64,000 bases of DNA from Hevea brasiliensis (GCF_030052815.1 NC_079498.1:80896992-80960991), one strand, 5' to 3'. Shown: positions 47,696 to 61,400, counted from the first letter of the stretch. Notes: a model not told the origin generated them from the letters alone. A program made the numbers and translations.

Positions 47696-48260
47696 CCTCT
47701 AATTACATTACTTGTAAAATTTCTTATTTCCATGGCATTTTAAAAATTTAATACCACTTATTTTTCATGGACATTTAGATCAAAAGTCAACTCTAGGTGT
47801 CAATTGACCAAAATACCCCTTTTTGGGTTGTATTTCGAATTTTTCGATGCTACCAATTTACTCATTGTACCACCGATTTCTTTAATTTTCGTTTTTTATT
47901 TGTACTGACTTACTAATTTTTCTTTGACATTTTCAATGTCAATTACACCTCAATAAACCCTTAATTATGTTCCAAAAATATTTCTCAGGGTTCTCCGCAG
48001 TCCAGAGCTAGTCAACGGTCCCCGCCGTAACTTCCCGATGTGGTCACCCATCGCTACGGTGTCAGCTCGTTTAACTTAGTTTAATTTTCTCTCTTTTATT
48101 TTTCTTTAATTTTTTCTTGTATTTTCTTTTTATTTATTTCATCATTATATGTTTATTCACTATCACCGAAGTGTAGCTCCAGACATCCTGACTTGCCCGG
48201 ATTGACATTAGGTCACCAGGGCAACAAAATATACAGACTACGTACAGGGAGGATGTTACA
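47696..48260 (-). repeat. G4 5' LTR, U3-terminal piece
   Basis: It continues the LTR from 44090 and matches 38599-39162. It ends GTTACA before catcc. Confidence 0.93.
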
Positions 48261-48265
48261 CATCC

Positions 48266-48706
48266 GCTCTAGTGTGTCACCTTGGGGAGCGCCAGTATTG
48301 TTTGTTAAGAAGAAAGATGGCACTCTCCAATTATGTATTAACTACCTGCAGTTGAATAAGGTGACAATAAAGAATAGATATCCATTGCCTCACATTGATG
48401 ATCTGTTCGATTAGTTGAAGGGTGCAGTTGTGTTTTTCAAAATTGATTTGCAATCTGGTTATTATCAGTTGAAAGTGCAAGAGCAGAGTATTCCAAAAAC
48501 TGCTTTCAGAACTCGATATGGCCACTATGAGTTTCTGGTAATGCCATTCGGGTTAACTAATGCTCCAGCTACTTTTATGGATCTGATGAACACTATCTTC
48601 AGACTATATCTCGACCAATTTGTGGTGGTGTTTTGATGATATTTTGACATATACACGGAATGCAGAGGAGCATGATAGACATCTTTGGATTGTACTGCAG
48701 ACTTTG
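48266..48706 (+). pseudogene. G3 reverse transcriptase, middle fragment
   Basis: It resumes after G4 with [19 protein letters not shown], then [15 protein letters not shown] at 48412, [13 protein letters not shown] and MPFGLTNAP. Just before the catalytic FIDD motif (about 48636) bases are missing relative to siblings, which shifts the frame and destroys the site. S3 cuts the gene at ctttg (48702-48706). Confidence 0.92.
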
Positions 48707-49798
48707 TGTCACACCTTACTCCTCTATAAAGCATAACATGATTCCGTAGAATACTTAATGAACTACCGAACTTAACCTACCGATAACTCATTAAGTACCC
48801 TATAAGGGATTTTAAAACAATTTTCTTACTTTTTGAAAGTGGTAAGCATTTTCTAATAGGTATTAAAAACATTTAATTGGAGTTTGAAAACAAGTTAGAA
48901 TTTTTGTCCATTTTTATTTATCTGTAAATTTTGAAAAAATTTCGACAGAGTGCTATCTGTATTTTAAGAAAATAGTTCTTCAAAAATCTGTAAAAACACT
49001 TCCAATGATTCTTTTTCATTAAACTCACTACTACCTCCACACAATTCAATATCATTTCTCAATTCAATTGTCATCAAAAAAGTACTCAATAATTCCATTC
49101 ATATTTCATTATAATAAATTCACTTTACATTAATCAACCAAATTTTGCATTTACAAATCCAAAATACTATTATTACAAACTCTATACAACTGCTTATGAC
49201 CAGTTATTACATGTATATACATTTACATACATTAAAATAAATATTACAAACAGGGTATAAAATATACCCGATAGAACTTCAGGTGATGTAGCTCCAAGAT
49301 CTTCAGCAGCTCATTCTGCTGCTCCTCTAGTCTCTATATCTACAACAGCAATAACAGCCATCGCTGAGTACTATGACTCAGTGGTGCACAACATACTAAA
49401 AATAACAGTTTATACATAATTCAAATCACATTTATTCAAATATTGAACTGAACATCGAAAAAATATATACAAAACATGATTTATAAATTTTTAGTCCAAA
49501 TATCTCATTTAGGAATTCTCAAATCAATTTCATAAAAACACACAGTTATATCATGCCATTCGAAACATATTCATCTCAATAGCCAGAGGCTTATGAGAAG
49601 TCACAAGGCTAGCTAGCTCAAATATATGGGTACCCATTCAACTTCTTCCTCTACTGGCACACACCTCAACACTTCAGCCAGAGAGGGAATCAAAATTCGA
49701 AACTATTTCTTTCCACTAGTCATGCTAGTGAGGTATTCAAATATATGGTCATGACACTGTGGTTTCAAAACTATCTTAACCATTTACTAAACATTTAT

Positions 49799-52700
49799 TG
49801 TAACACCCCTATATTCGGTAATGTGTTCTACTGTTCCGGTGACTAGTGTCTGTCCGAACAGCTAGGATGCCTAGAACTACACTTAGATGTTAGTGAGGAG
49901 ACATAAAATAATGAAATACAAGAAAGGAAAATACAAGAAAAACAAAAGAAAAATAATAGCAATGAAATGTAACCAAGTTAAACGAGCCAGCACCGTAGCG
50001 ATGGGTGACCGCACGGGGAAGTTACGGCGCAGGCAATAGCCGACCCCAGGACTGCAAGGAACCCTCGAAATTTAGTTTTGAGACATAATTAAAGACTTAT
50101 TGAAGTATAAATGTCATTAGAAATATCAAAGAAAAATTAATTAATTAGTATAAAGAAAAACGAGAAATCGAAAAAACGACAAAACTCGGTGTTACCAAAA
50201 AATCGAGAATGCAACCCGAATAGGGGCATTTTAGTCATTTGACACCTATAGTTGCCTTTTGACCTCAATGTCCATTAAAAATAAATGATATTACACTTTG
50301 GAAATGTCATGAAAAATTAAAATGAGATACATTATGTAAATAGTGAAAGAATTGAGATAAATGTGCAAATAATGAAACTTTGAATAAATAAACAATAAAA
50401 CTAATCCTAGTGCTCCACTAACTACATAATAAGAGACATAAATATAGTTTTAGTGGACAGAAAAAAGGTCTTCTTCAACCTCTCAAAACAATGGCCGAAT
50501 TCATCCTCCATTAAAACTCCATAGCCAAACCTCATTCTACCTCCATGCAACCTTGATCAAGTCACCTTTTTCACTAGGTTCCTTCACTAAACCTTGTCTA
50601 CACACCTTGGGTAGCATACTTGGAGCAAAAAGAAGGAAGTTTAGTGAGGTTTGAGCAAGCTACAAAAATAATTAAGTGTCCAATTCTCTTCCTTCCTTTA
50701 GTAAAAGTGATGCTTGGGTTAAGGGATGTTGTTTGGTGAAGAAAATTTGATGAATGGTTGAGTATTGGAGTTGAGCTATTTTCGGCAGCCATGAAGGTTT
50801 GTAGTGTTTGAATTTTTCTTACCTCTAATGGATGAAAATTAAGGTTGATTAACTCAAATGGAAGATATAATAAGTTAATATCCAAGGATGTGCATGTTAG
50901 TGCTTGAATTAAAGGTTTGAAAATGGGTTTTGATGCCTTGGCAAAATGCCATGTTTGGCAGCCTATAATATCCTGAATTTGTGTGTGTGAATATGAAGTT
51001 TATTAATGAAATATGATAGTGTTAAATTGTGGGCAGCATGTGTAATTGATATTGAGGTATGAGTATATGGAAGTGTATGTGTAATATTGATATTGAGATA
51101 TGTTGAATTTTGGTGGAAATGAATGTTGAACTTGAATGGTGAATTGTGTGCATTGAACACTTGAGTGTTCTGCCCAATATGCTTGCTGGAATTGTGTTTA
51201 GTATTTGTAGAAGTGCTATGAATGAATAATGAAGTCATGAGGAGGAGAAGGAATGTCAAATTGGAAGTGTAATTGTCTTGTGCAGGTTGTGTGTTGTTGG
51301 CAATACCTAAATTAGGTTATAAGTGCAAAATTGTGAACCCAATTGATATGAGGCCAATGGGGGGTAAAACTAGACACCAAATAGGCCAACTTTCATGTCG
51401 AAATATTGCCAAAATTCTGCCTAGAAACTGACCTTAAAAATGACCAAATCCAGATTAGTGACTTGAAAGCCTGAAAATTGACCATTTGGGCAGCAATTAG
51501 TATTTTGGCCATAACTCACTCAAAACAGGTCCAAATGACCTGAATTTTTTACCATGAATAGATTAGACATAGAGCTACAACGTTTATGAAGACACAAAAA
51601 CCCAGAAATGACCATAAGCAAGTCAAATATCTTACACAAGTTCGGGTACTAAAACTGCGAGAACTAAAAGTGACCTAAAATTGACCAAATTTTGCACTAA
51701 AGGTGCAATCTGTCCAGTTTTAGTAAATTAATCATATCTTGGTTTATACAACTTAGAATCACCTGAAATTTTGCCCCGAGTGCAATAAGACATAGAGCTA
51801 CAATTTTTCTTCTTTGACTAGAAGCTAAAAACCAAGAGAAATAGGACTTTAAGCTAGACCAATCTAGCACACAAAAATTGAGAACTTGACATTTACATAC
51901 AATGATGCTTGAAATAATTTGGCAATGATTATTGGAGAAATTAGTTATGAATAATTTTTTATTGTTTTGGCTTTGGTAATTTTATTTGGAAATTATTGTG
52001 TTGCCTACTTTGCAAATGGAAATTTTGAGTTAAAATGTGATTTGTGGTTTGTATGAAATATTTAAATATTGTGATTTGGAATTGTTTTGATTCACACTTG
52101 GCATGGCAATATTACTATGTTCCTCCTCCATTTATGGGGTGAGTATGATTATATTCCTCCCTCTTTGACTTGTCAGTCTGAGGTGAGTATGGATGAGTTC
52201 TCATTAGCTAGCTAGCCACCTCCCTCATTGATTTTGATTAGTGGGGTGAGTATGCCTTGTCATGATGTACAACACGGCATGTTCGAAAATGTTTGTGTCA
52301 TGACCTAAGTTGTGTTTTTGATTGGCAACACTGTGTTATTCAATTGTTTGATCAAATTTGTGTTATGTGAGCTTTGAAAAATTGTGAATTGTTTGAATTG
52401 TAAATCGTCAATAAAAGTTTTATATTCCGCATTTTAAATTGTTATTGTGCACCACTGAGTAAATTTTACTCAGCGATAGCTTTTTCATTGCTGTCGCAGG
52501 TAGACAGACGGACAGAGCAGCAGAGTAGGCTTCTTGTGCTACATTTTGAGATTTCGCCGGGTATATTGAGTATGCCATATTTTGTAGTTTTTGTTGTAAT
52601 GTATGTGCTCTGTATGTATATATTGTACTTGGTCTTGAGCAGTTATAAACTAAAATTGTAAATTATTTTGGCTTATAAAAATATTGTGATATATTTATCT

Positions 52701-53094
52701 TATCTCAGCTTTTGGAAACACTAGAAAATTGATGTTGAATTGAGTTGATAAATGTTGAGAAATTTATTGTGTTGAACTACTATTGGAGTTGGGATTGAAC
52801 AAATTATTGGAAGTGCTTTTTACAGGTTTTTGAAGAACTGCTTTATTAAAAATACAGATGGCACTCTGCCAAAATTTTTACAGAAATCATTGATACTCAG
52901 ATTTGTTAATTATTTTCACTTCAGTTAAAAATATTTTAACACCTGTCAATAGTGCTCACCACTGTAAAAAGAAATAAGAAAAGGCTTAAAATCTCTTATA
53001 GTGTATTTAATGGGTTATCAGTAGACGAAATTTGGTAATTCATTAGGTATACTACGGGATCATATTATGCCTTACGGAGGGGTAGGGTGTGACA
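49799..53094 (+). repeat. G5 5' LTR (family C)
   Basis: 3296 bp. It is shorter than S2 because about 400 bp around 51920 is missing, including the acceptor-like region. It contains AGGTCCAAATGACCT near 51528 and the hairpin at 52455-52473. Confidence 0.92.
52455..52473 (+). other. Conserved LTR hairpin, family C, longest stem
   Basis: ctgagtaaattttactcag is a perfect 9-bp palindromic arm pair around one base, with CACCA before and CGATAG after. Confidence 0.65.
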
Positions 53095-53101
53095 TGTTTA
53101 G

Positions 53102-53113
53102 TGGTATCAGAGC
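53102..53113 (+). other. G5 primer binding site
   Basis: An exact TGGTATCAGAGC. The leader to 53282 is non-coding. Confidence 0.92.
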
Positions 53114-53282
53114 TAGTTTCTAAATTTTGTTTTCACCTGTAATTTGAATATTCTTTCTTCATAGTATAACTGCTCAATGTCATTGTTTGATACATACAGT
53201 ACAATACATTATAAATATGCACTAAAGGGAGGAAATCTCCTTGTGTTATTTGTTTAAGAGGTATAATATCCTCAAATTGACT

Positions 53283-53633
53283 ATGGAAGAATGGGATTGT
53301 TCAGTCGATCAATCAATAGAGGCTGAGGTACAAGGGGATACCCCAGCCCTTCATAATGTGAGTGGATCAGCCGCACCAGTCCCCTTAGTATCGCAGTTCC
53401 CTACTCAATTTGCACAGCAGATGGCTGCAATGTTCCAACAGATGGCTGGTAATATGTCTACTCAAATCCCACTGCAGACACCAGTGGTACAATCACAGCC
53501 TTCAGCTAGGCAGTATGATAAGCTGATTAAATATGGGGCTACTGAATTCAAGGGGACAGTGGAACCGCTAGAGGCAGAACAATGGTTGGAAAAGATGGAG
53601 AGAGTTTTTAGGAAGCTGCATTGCACCAATGAG
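53283..53633 (+). pseudogene. G5 gag N-terminal fragment
   Basis: ATG 53283 gives an open frame with no stop through the acidic start, QFPTQFAQQMA, QYDKLIKYGATEFKGT and EQWLEKMERVFRKLHC. It is then spliced by deletion into LTR sequence near 53632 and reads about 20 nonsense residues to a stop at 53691. It resembles G3 gag but lacks the two stops G3 has in this stretch. Confidence 0.92.
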
Positions 53634-53749
53634 AAAAGGTTTAAAATCCCTTGTAGTGTATTTAATGGGTTATCAATAGACGAAATTTGGTAATTCATTA
53701 GGTATACTACGGGATTATGTTATGCCTTACGGAAGAGTAGGGTGTGACA
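53632..53749 (+). repeat. G5 3' LTR terminal remnant
   Basis: About 118 bp matching the U5 end of family C, starting at AAAAGGTTTAAAATCCC. The junction shares GA-rich microhomology with gag. Confidence 0.9.
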
Positions 53750-56136
53750 TTTATTGCCATTTCAACCACATAAAGTAACTTTCAACAATTTAAGTCAAAA
53801 GCATAATACTCTTTTTGCAATATAAGTAATTCATTTCATGCACTTTGTAAATGAATTTTAAAGAATATTGATGTTGTGTACAAACCTTAAGCGAGTCGCC
53901 TCTTGGCCTTAACTCGATGCTTCGGGTTCTTTCTCGGTATTCTTTTCAACTAAAACACATAATTTTACAGTATTTCAGTACTATAAATTATCATAAGTCC
54001 AAAAATAATTTCAAATCTATTTATATCTAACTTTAATATGTTTAACTTGACGTTCTTTAAAATTTATATTTCAGGGTTACTATTCACGACACTATTCAAG
54101 TCAATTTATTGACTTTCTAATGCTTAATAGGTATGGGAATTCCAATTTCACCCACATACCACATTTTGGTTACCTAATTTGTTGGTTTTGGTTGTTTCCT
54201 CAAACTTCAAGTCTCTTAGGCACAAATTTCAAATTTTCAGTTTTGGTGTTCAGTATTACACTTTTCCATTGGTCATGTTGCTGTGATAATTTGGCTAAGT
54301 TTTCTTCATAGAAGTTGTTCCTTATTTTCTTAACTTTATTTTCCTTTTTGAATCACTCCATTTGGAGTTTTTTAGCCCAAGTTATAGCCATTTAAACATG
54401 GCTGGCCGAATTGGGTGTTACCCAGAATTCTGGGCAAATTCTAGATTTTGGCAATTTTTGTGGTTGACTGCAGGTGGATTTTCAAATAGGTTATGGTTAA
54501 AATTTGGGTTTATTTTCTTCATGAAAGTTGTATGGCTATGTCTCAGATTTCTACTGGTAAAAATTCAGGTCATTTGGACCTTCCTAGACCAAGTTATGGT
54601 CATTTACGTAACTACTATTCATTTGGTCATTTTTGTACAGGTCAGTTTGCCAATTCCGGATTTAACCTAATTGTTCACTAAGTTATGGTCACTTTTTGGG
54701 CATGATTCCTAAATGAAAAATGTGTCATTTTGTGTCTAGTTTCATTCCCAATTGGCCTCACACCAATTAGGTTAGTAAATTTTTAATTTTGGTCCCTGAA
54801 AGGGACCTAGGTCATGCTGCCTGCAGATTGACCCTCACCAATCCGAATTTAAACTTATTTCCAACAATTCATACACATCACAAATGGTCACAATTGACCA
54901 TTTGTAAACCCAAATAAGGTCAATAACATCATTTGGCTAATTCTCAAATTTTTCTTCAATTTTTTTCTCCCAAACCCTAAGTCAAGAACCCTAATTTTCT
55001 AAATTCTTCATAATTCATACAATTAAAATGTTCTAATCATCTTTACATGCCTAATCAAGCTCACATACATAATTAATTGAACTAAAACACTTCAACATCT
55101 CCTAACTCCATGGCTGCCAAATTCTCACTCCCATTATTCAAGCATAGTTTTCTTTATTTCTAATGAAATTTCATCATATTTAAACTTAAATTCATGCATT
55201 TGATAAAAATTTAAGCTTAAAGTTACACTTACCTCAATTTGTGAATTCCCTAACTCTTCAATTCTCCACTTTCCTCTTCTTTTTTGTTCACAAGATGCTT
55301 GTCAAGATCCAAGAACAAGATTTACTTAAAGGAGTTACAGAGTTTATAGAATAAAATCAAGCTTTTGAAAGCTTGAGATGGGTGTTAATGGTGGAAAGGA
55401 ATGAGAGAAATGAGAGAGAAAGGGGTGACGGAAATGGAAGGAGAAGTGAAATTTTTTTTTCTTTTCTTTTTATTATTTTATGCTCTTTTAATAGATAATT
55501 ATCCCACAATTTTCAATTTTTAAATATTAGATTTATTGCATCATGCTTATGTCATACATTATGTCATAACTTTTTGATTTTTTTCTTTTTTGGATTTTTC
55601 ATTCCTTTTTCATTTCTTTTCCATTTACTTCTTTAATTTAATTCTTAATCCCGAAATTTTCTTTTCTCCAATTTTATTGGACAGTTGGGTCAGGTGTCAG
55701 CTCTAGGGGTGAATTGACTAAATTACCCCTCACTAGTTCAATCCGATTTGCAAGTAATTCAATATTTCTTCCGGATCCCTGACCTAATTATTTGACCTGC
55801 TTAACAATTCTTTTTCGTGATTTTCTCTTTTCCACTGTGTTCACAATGGTCCTAAGGACCGCGGCGTCATATTTTACGGTTCGAAATTTGAGTTTAGACT
55901 AAACTCGCAGTCATTCCCGAGAAGGTCACCCATCACTATGACTCCCGGTTCATTTAACTTTTTGTGTTCTATTTTTCTTCTTTATACTTAACTATTTGGT
56001 AAGTACTAATTATTTGTGTTCAGGGCTTAACTAGGTTTCTTAGAAGTGGTTCTAATTCTCTTAATTGTCCAGACCGACACCAGTCACCGAAACAATAAAA
56101 TGTACCAGGCTATGCAAATAGGGGTGTTACACTTTA

Positions 56137-58387
56137 AGGGAGAAACAGCTATACGCCAAATTGTCGAAATGTGAATTTTGGCTAAAAGAAATCTCTTTCT
56201 TAGGACATGTTGCGTCAGCTGAAGGGATCAAGGTAGATTCTAGTAAGGTAGAAGCTATCCTTAATTGGAAGCCACCCAGGAATACCACAAAAATTCGCAG
56301 TTTTCTGGGTTTAGCTGGATACTACCACCAGTTTGTGAAAGGGTTTTCTATGTTAGCTTCTCCACTAACCAAGCTGCTTCGGAAAGATGTAAAATTTCAG
56401 TGGACGGATAAATGCCAGCAGAGTTTTGATGAGTTGAAGAGGTGTTTGACTGAAGCTCCAGTCCTTACTTTACCTACCCCGGGTAAAGAATACACAGTTT
56501 ATAGTGATGCTTCTCACAATGGGTTAGGCTGTGTACTGATGCAAGATCGGAATATCATTGCTTATGCATCACGCCAGCTGAAACCGCATGAGAGGAACTA
56601 CCCAACACATGACTTGGAGCTTGCAGCTATTGTTTTTGCTCTGAAGATCTGGAGACACTATTTGTATGGGGAGAAATGCTACATCTACACAGATCACAAG
56701 AGCTTGAAGTATTTAGGCACCCAGAAGGAATTGAATTTGAGACAAAGGAGATGGTTAGAACTGATTAAAGACTATGATTGCTTAATAGACTATCAGCCAG
56801 GGAAAGCAAATGTGGTGGCTGACGCCTTAAGTCGCAAGACTATGGCAAGTCTCAGAGTTTCTCCTTTGTCCATGGTACATGAGTTGAAAGCACAGCATGC
56901 CAGTTTAGAGATTGATGATGAGGGACAGACAGTAGTTGCATGGCATATACAGCCAGTGTTGATTGATCAGATCGTAATGGTCGCCGAATGATGAAAAATA
57001 TCAGAAGCTACTGAAAGAAGTCCAGCAAGGCAAGAAACCTGAATTCTCTGTGAGAGATGATGGTTTATTGCTACATCAGGGCAGAATGTGCATTCCTGAT
57101 GATGTTGACTTGAGACAGATCATTATGAAAGAAGCATATGAGTCTCCTTTTGCTATGCATCCTGGTGGAACTAAAACGTACAGAGGGCTAAAAAAGCATT
57201 ACTAGTGGATGGGTATGAAAAGGGATGTAGCTGATTTTGTCTCCAAATGCCTAACTTGCTAGCAAGTGAAGGCAGAACATCAAGTACCAACTAGTTTGTT
57301 ACATACATTGTCAGTACCAGAGTGGAAATAGGAATGGATAACTATGGATTTTGTTATGGGACTTCTGAGAACACAGAATAGTCATGATGCAGTATGCGTT
57401 ATAGTTGACAGACTGACCAAATCTGCTCACTTTCTGCCAGTCCGTATGGACTATAGCCTAGAAAGATTGGCCAAATTGTACATAGATGAGATTGTAAGAC
57501 TGCATGGAGTGCCAGTATCGATTGTATCAAACAGAGATCCTAGGTTCACTTCTAGATTCTGGGGTAGTCTTCAGAGAGCCCTAGGAACTAGATTGAACTT
57601 CAGCACGGCATTCCACCCACAGACAGATGGCCAGTCTGAGAGGGTAATTCAGATCTTGGAGGATATGCTATGAGCTTGTGTGATTGAGTTTGAAGGTAGT
57701 TGGGATACACACTTGCTTTTGATTGAGTTTGCTTATAATAACAGCTACCAATCAAGCATTGGGATGCCTCCATATGAAGCTTTGTATGGTAGAAAGTGCA
57801 GAACTCCCCTATGTTGGGATGAAGTAGGTGAAAGAAAGATGATTGGCCTAGAAATTGTTCAGTAGACAGAGGAAAATATCATATTGATCATAGATCAACT
57901 CAAGGCTGCATCAGACCGTCAGAAGTCCTATATTGATTTGAAGAGAAGAGATATTGAATATGCAGTGGGTGATAAGGTATTCCTCAAAGTTTCTCCTTGG
58001 AAGAGGATTATGAGATTTGGCAGAAAGGGGAAACTGAGTCCTCGCTTTATCAGACCATATGAGGTTCTGGAAAGAGTGGGCCCTTTGGCATATCAGTTGG
58101 CATTACCTCCAGAGCCAGAAAGGATACACAGTGTCTTCCATGTGTCCATGTTAAGGAGGTACAGATCTGACCCATCTCATGTTCTATCAGTTAAAGAGAT
58201 TGAAGTAAATCCAGACCTTTCATATGAGGAAGAACCCATAGAAATTCTGGCATATGAGGTGAAGCAGCTAAGGAACAAACAGATACCCCTGGTTAAAGTA
58301 CTGTGGAACCATCATTCAGGCCAGGAAGCTACTTGGAAACGTGAAGAGGACATGAGGAGACAGCACCCATAGCTGTTCAGAGAATGA
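56137..58387 (+). pseudogene. G3 pol 3' part: RT end, RNase H, integrase, chromodomain
   Basis: After S3 the frame 56161-56991 gives the RT thumb, SFLGLAGYY, and RNase H with intact YSDAS, LELAA, YTDHKS and VADALSR. A frameshift near 56980 precedes integrase. The finger region 57000-57340 has stops, including TAG in the tryptophan stretch and near the CxxC. The core (57344-57673) has Asn for the second catalytic Asp (VSNRDPRF) but keeps the Glu. Further stops are at 57671 and 57863. GPY/F is altered to IRPYEV. The chromodomain (58210-58370) ends at a premature TAG (58370) in place of a Gln codon; the natural TGA is at 58385. Confidence 0.93.
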
Positions 58388-58420
58388 TGCCAGGTAAAAT
58401 TTTGACATGAAATTTGTTTT

Positions 58421-58434
58421 AAGGGGGGAAGAAT
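58421..58434 (+). other. G3 polypurine tract
   Basis: aaggggggaagaat directly precedes the 3' LTR. Confidence 0.9.
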
Positions 58435-61400
58435 TGTAACACCCCTATATTCGATAGTGCGTTCTACTGTTCCGGTGACCAGTGTCTGTCCAGACAACTA
58501 GAATGCCTGGAACTACACTTAAATGTTAGTGAGGAGACATAAAATAATGAAATACAATAAATAAAAATATAAGAAAAATAAAGAAAAAATAAGAGTAATG
58601 AAATGTAACTAAGTTAAACGAGCCAAAAACCGTAGCAATGGGTGACCGCACCGGGAAGTTGCTGCGAGGACCGTTGACTAGCCCTGAACCGCAGGGAACC
58701 CTGAAAAATATTTTTAAGACTTAAATAAACATCTATTGAAGTATAAATGACATTAGAAATGTCAAAGAAAAATTAATTAATTAGTACAAAGAAAAACGAG
58801 AAATCGAAAAACCGATAAAAATCGGTGTTACCGAAAAATCGGGAATACAACCCGAATAGGGGCATTGTGGTCATTTGACACCCTGAGTTTCCTTTTGACC
58901 TAAATTTCCATTTTAAATAAATGATATTAAACTTTGAAAATATCATGAAAATTAAAGTTATGGTACATAATGTAAATAGTGAAAGTGAAGTGACAAAATG
59001 GCAAATTTAGAAACTTTGGATTAATTAATCTTTAACCAAACTTAGTGCTCCACTAAATGAAGTTAATGGACATTAAAATATAACAATTGTGGACAGAAAC
59101 TTCATCTTCAACCTCTCACTTCAAACCAGCCGAATTTCTCTCCTAAGTTCTCATCCATGGCTGCCCCATTTGCATGCTCCAATCTCCATGATCAAGCCAT
59201 AGTTCTTGCAAGTTGTCTTCCTCTAAGTTGGAGTACACACTTTGGGCAGCATTTAGGGAACAAGAAAGATAAGTTTTGATGAGTTTTTAAGAAGCTTCAA
59301 TATAGGTAAGTGCTTATTTTCCATTTTTGCTTCATTAAAGCTTGTGTGGGTGTTGTGGTGAGTTGATTTATGGAAGAAATATTGAGGTTTAATGAGTTAG
59401 GGTGATGTTCCATTTCAGTAGCCATGGAAGTTCAACATGTTTAGCTTTTTTCTACATGTAAATGGTAGTTTGAGGTGTTGATGTAAGTGCTTATATGTAT
59501 AGGAGTGATTTACCATGTATAAAGTTTGAATTGTAAGTTTGAAAAGTTAAAATGGAAACTTGATGTATATGTATTACTTGGGCAGCCTCATGGTGAAGAT
59601 TGATAGTGTTTAAATTCATGAAAAGCTGTTAAATTATGGTACAAAAAAATGGCAGCATATGTATATGAAATAGTAGTGATAATGTATGTAAATTGGTAGT
59701 GGAAATTATATGTATTGGTTAGGAGTATTATCTGGAAAAATTATTTAAAGTGGGATATTGTAAATTAGGAGTTGTATTTGGTGTATGTAAGGTCATTGTA
59801 TTCTGCCCAAAGTTACTATAATGTAAACTAATGAATGAGTATGGTATGGTACAAGTACAGAATTGTTTGGGAAGTGAAGATATAGTTGGTGAATGTGTGA
59901 TTGGTTTGGTGTTTGATAGACATGTCAAATGCAGTATGTAAATGAGCCTATAACCCTAAGTGTGTGACTCCAATTGGTATGAGGCCAATTGGAGGTGAAA
60001 CTAGGCACAAAATGTGCCAACTTTCATGTTGGAATCCTACCTAAATTCTATCCAGAAAGTGACATGAAAATTGACCAAATCCGGATTAGTGACATTGCAA
60101 ACCTGAAAACTGACCATTTGAACAGTAGTCAGTATTTTGGCCATAACTCACTCAAAACAGGTCCAAATGACCTGAAATTTATACCATGAAAAGCTTAGAC
60201 ATTGAGCTACAACTCTTATGAAGACAAAAAAAACCCAAAAATGACCATAAGCAAGTCAAATTGCTTACACAAATTCGGGTATAAAAACTGCCAGAATCGG
60301 AAATGACCTAAGTTTGCCATTTTAGTGCAATCTGTCCAGCAATAGTAAAATGACCATAACTTGGTCTAGTAAACTCCAAATGACCTAAAATTTGTGGCAA
60401 AAGTTCACTAAGACATAGACCTACAAGTTTGTAATTCTGACCAGAACCCAAAAATCGAGGGAACTAGGTCATTCGGCTAGGTCAAAATAGTATACCAAAA
60501 TCTGATAAATTGCAATAACATGCAATACACTTGAAAATGAAATTGGTAACATATACCAACACTAAAGGACTATAAAATGTGACATATTGGTAACATTAAA
60601 ATTTATTTCCTTAGAGTGCATCAAAGGTCAACATTATAGGTTGACTAATGAAAGCAATAGTATTAAATAAATTTAATTATTGAACCTTATTGTTAAAAAC
60701 AATTTAAATGAGTACTGAAACACTTTAAATTGTGTGTTCAGTTAGTAAAGACTCAGGGAAGGAGAAAGAAACACTGAGTCAAGCCAAGAGGCTGTTCATC
60801 AGAGGTTTTTGCACAACAATTATTTCTTTTAAATTTTTAATTGAAATAAATTATGACAATTTGTATGTTATTGCTTAAATTGTGAAAAATTTGTTTGAAT
60901 AAAATTTGATGGATACTTATTGCTTGAAAAATATTGCAAATGGTTTGAAACCATAGCTATCATGTATATTTGATTGAATTCCTCGCTAGCTTGTCTAGTG
61001 GGACGAATTGGCTTTGAATTCCCTCTCTGGCTGAAGTGTTGAGGTGTGTGTCAGTTGAGAACGAATAGGATGAGTACTCATTATTTGCTAGCTAGCTATG
61101 TTATTCCTCATTAGCCATTGGCTTTTGGGACAAATTGGACTTTGGAAACATGATTAAGCTGTATGTGTGATTTATTGATATCCATTGAGACATTGTGAAA
61201 TGGAGTTTAATTCTTTATGACATTCTCTGTCTTTTAAATTTAACTATGATTTTAAGTATCCACAGTTTATATGATTTATGGTTTATGGTTTAAAATTGCA
61301 TTTTCTTAATATTGTACACCACTGAGACATTAGCTCAGCGATAGCTTTTTCATTGTTGTCGCAGGTAGGCAGGCAGACAGAGCAGCAAAGTAGACTGCTT

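Larger units (their letters stand above)
35532..48260 (-). mobile_element. G4: minus-strand Gypsy element with gag but no pol
   Basis: It is flanked by the perfect target duplication catcc (35527-35531 and 48261-48265). On the minus strand: 5' LTR 48260-41146 (holding S2), PBS, gag 41045-39807, non-coding 39806-39177, PPT, 3' LTR 39162-35532. Termini are TGTAAC/GTTACA. The internal region is only about 2 kb: nothing of protease, RT, RNase H or integrase is present. It is a gag-only derivative that would depend on other elements' enzymes, or an internal deletion after insertion. Confidence 0.93.
49799..53749 (+). mobile_element. G5: family C element reduced to 5' LTR, gag start and an LTR tail
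   Basis: It is flanked by the perfect target duplication tttat (49794-49798 and 53750-53754). It contains an LTR (49799-53094), PBS, leader and about 350 bp of gag, then jumps to the last ~118 bp of the 3' LTR. The rest of gag, all of pol, the PPT and most of the 3' LTR are missing. The duplication is intact, so the loss is internal. Confidence 0.94.
48707..56131 (-). mobile_element. S3: minus-strand solo LTR, family A, holding G5
   Basis: Its pieces are 48707-49798 and 53755-56131, about 3.47 kb together. It begins TGTCACACC and ends GGTGTTACA on the plus strand, the reverse complement of a family A LTR. The flanks are ctttg (48702-48706) and cttta (56132-56136), a target duplication with one later change. 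The hairpin is at 49364-49381. There is no internal region. Frames such as 54362-54670 lie in the repeats and match nothing. Confidence 0.92.

Noticed and set aside
54362..54670. 102-codon frame in S3
   Set aside because: It reads through the degenerate CATAACT repeats antisense to the LTR; low-complexity match only.
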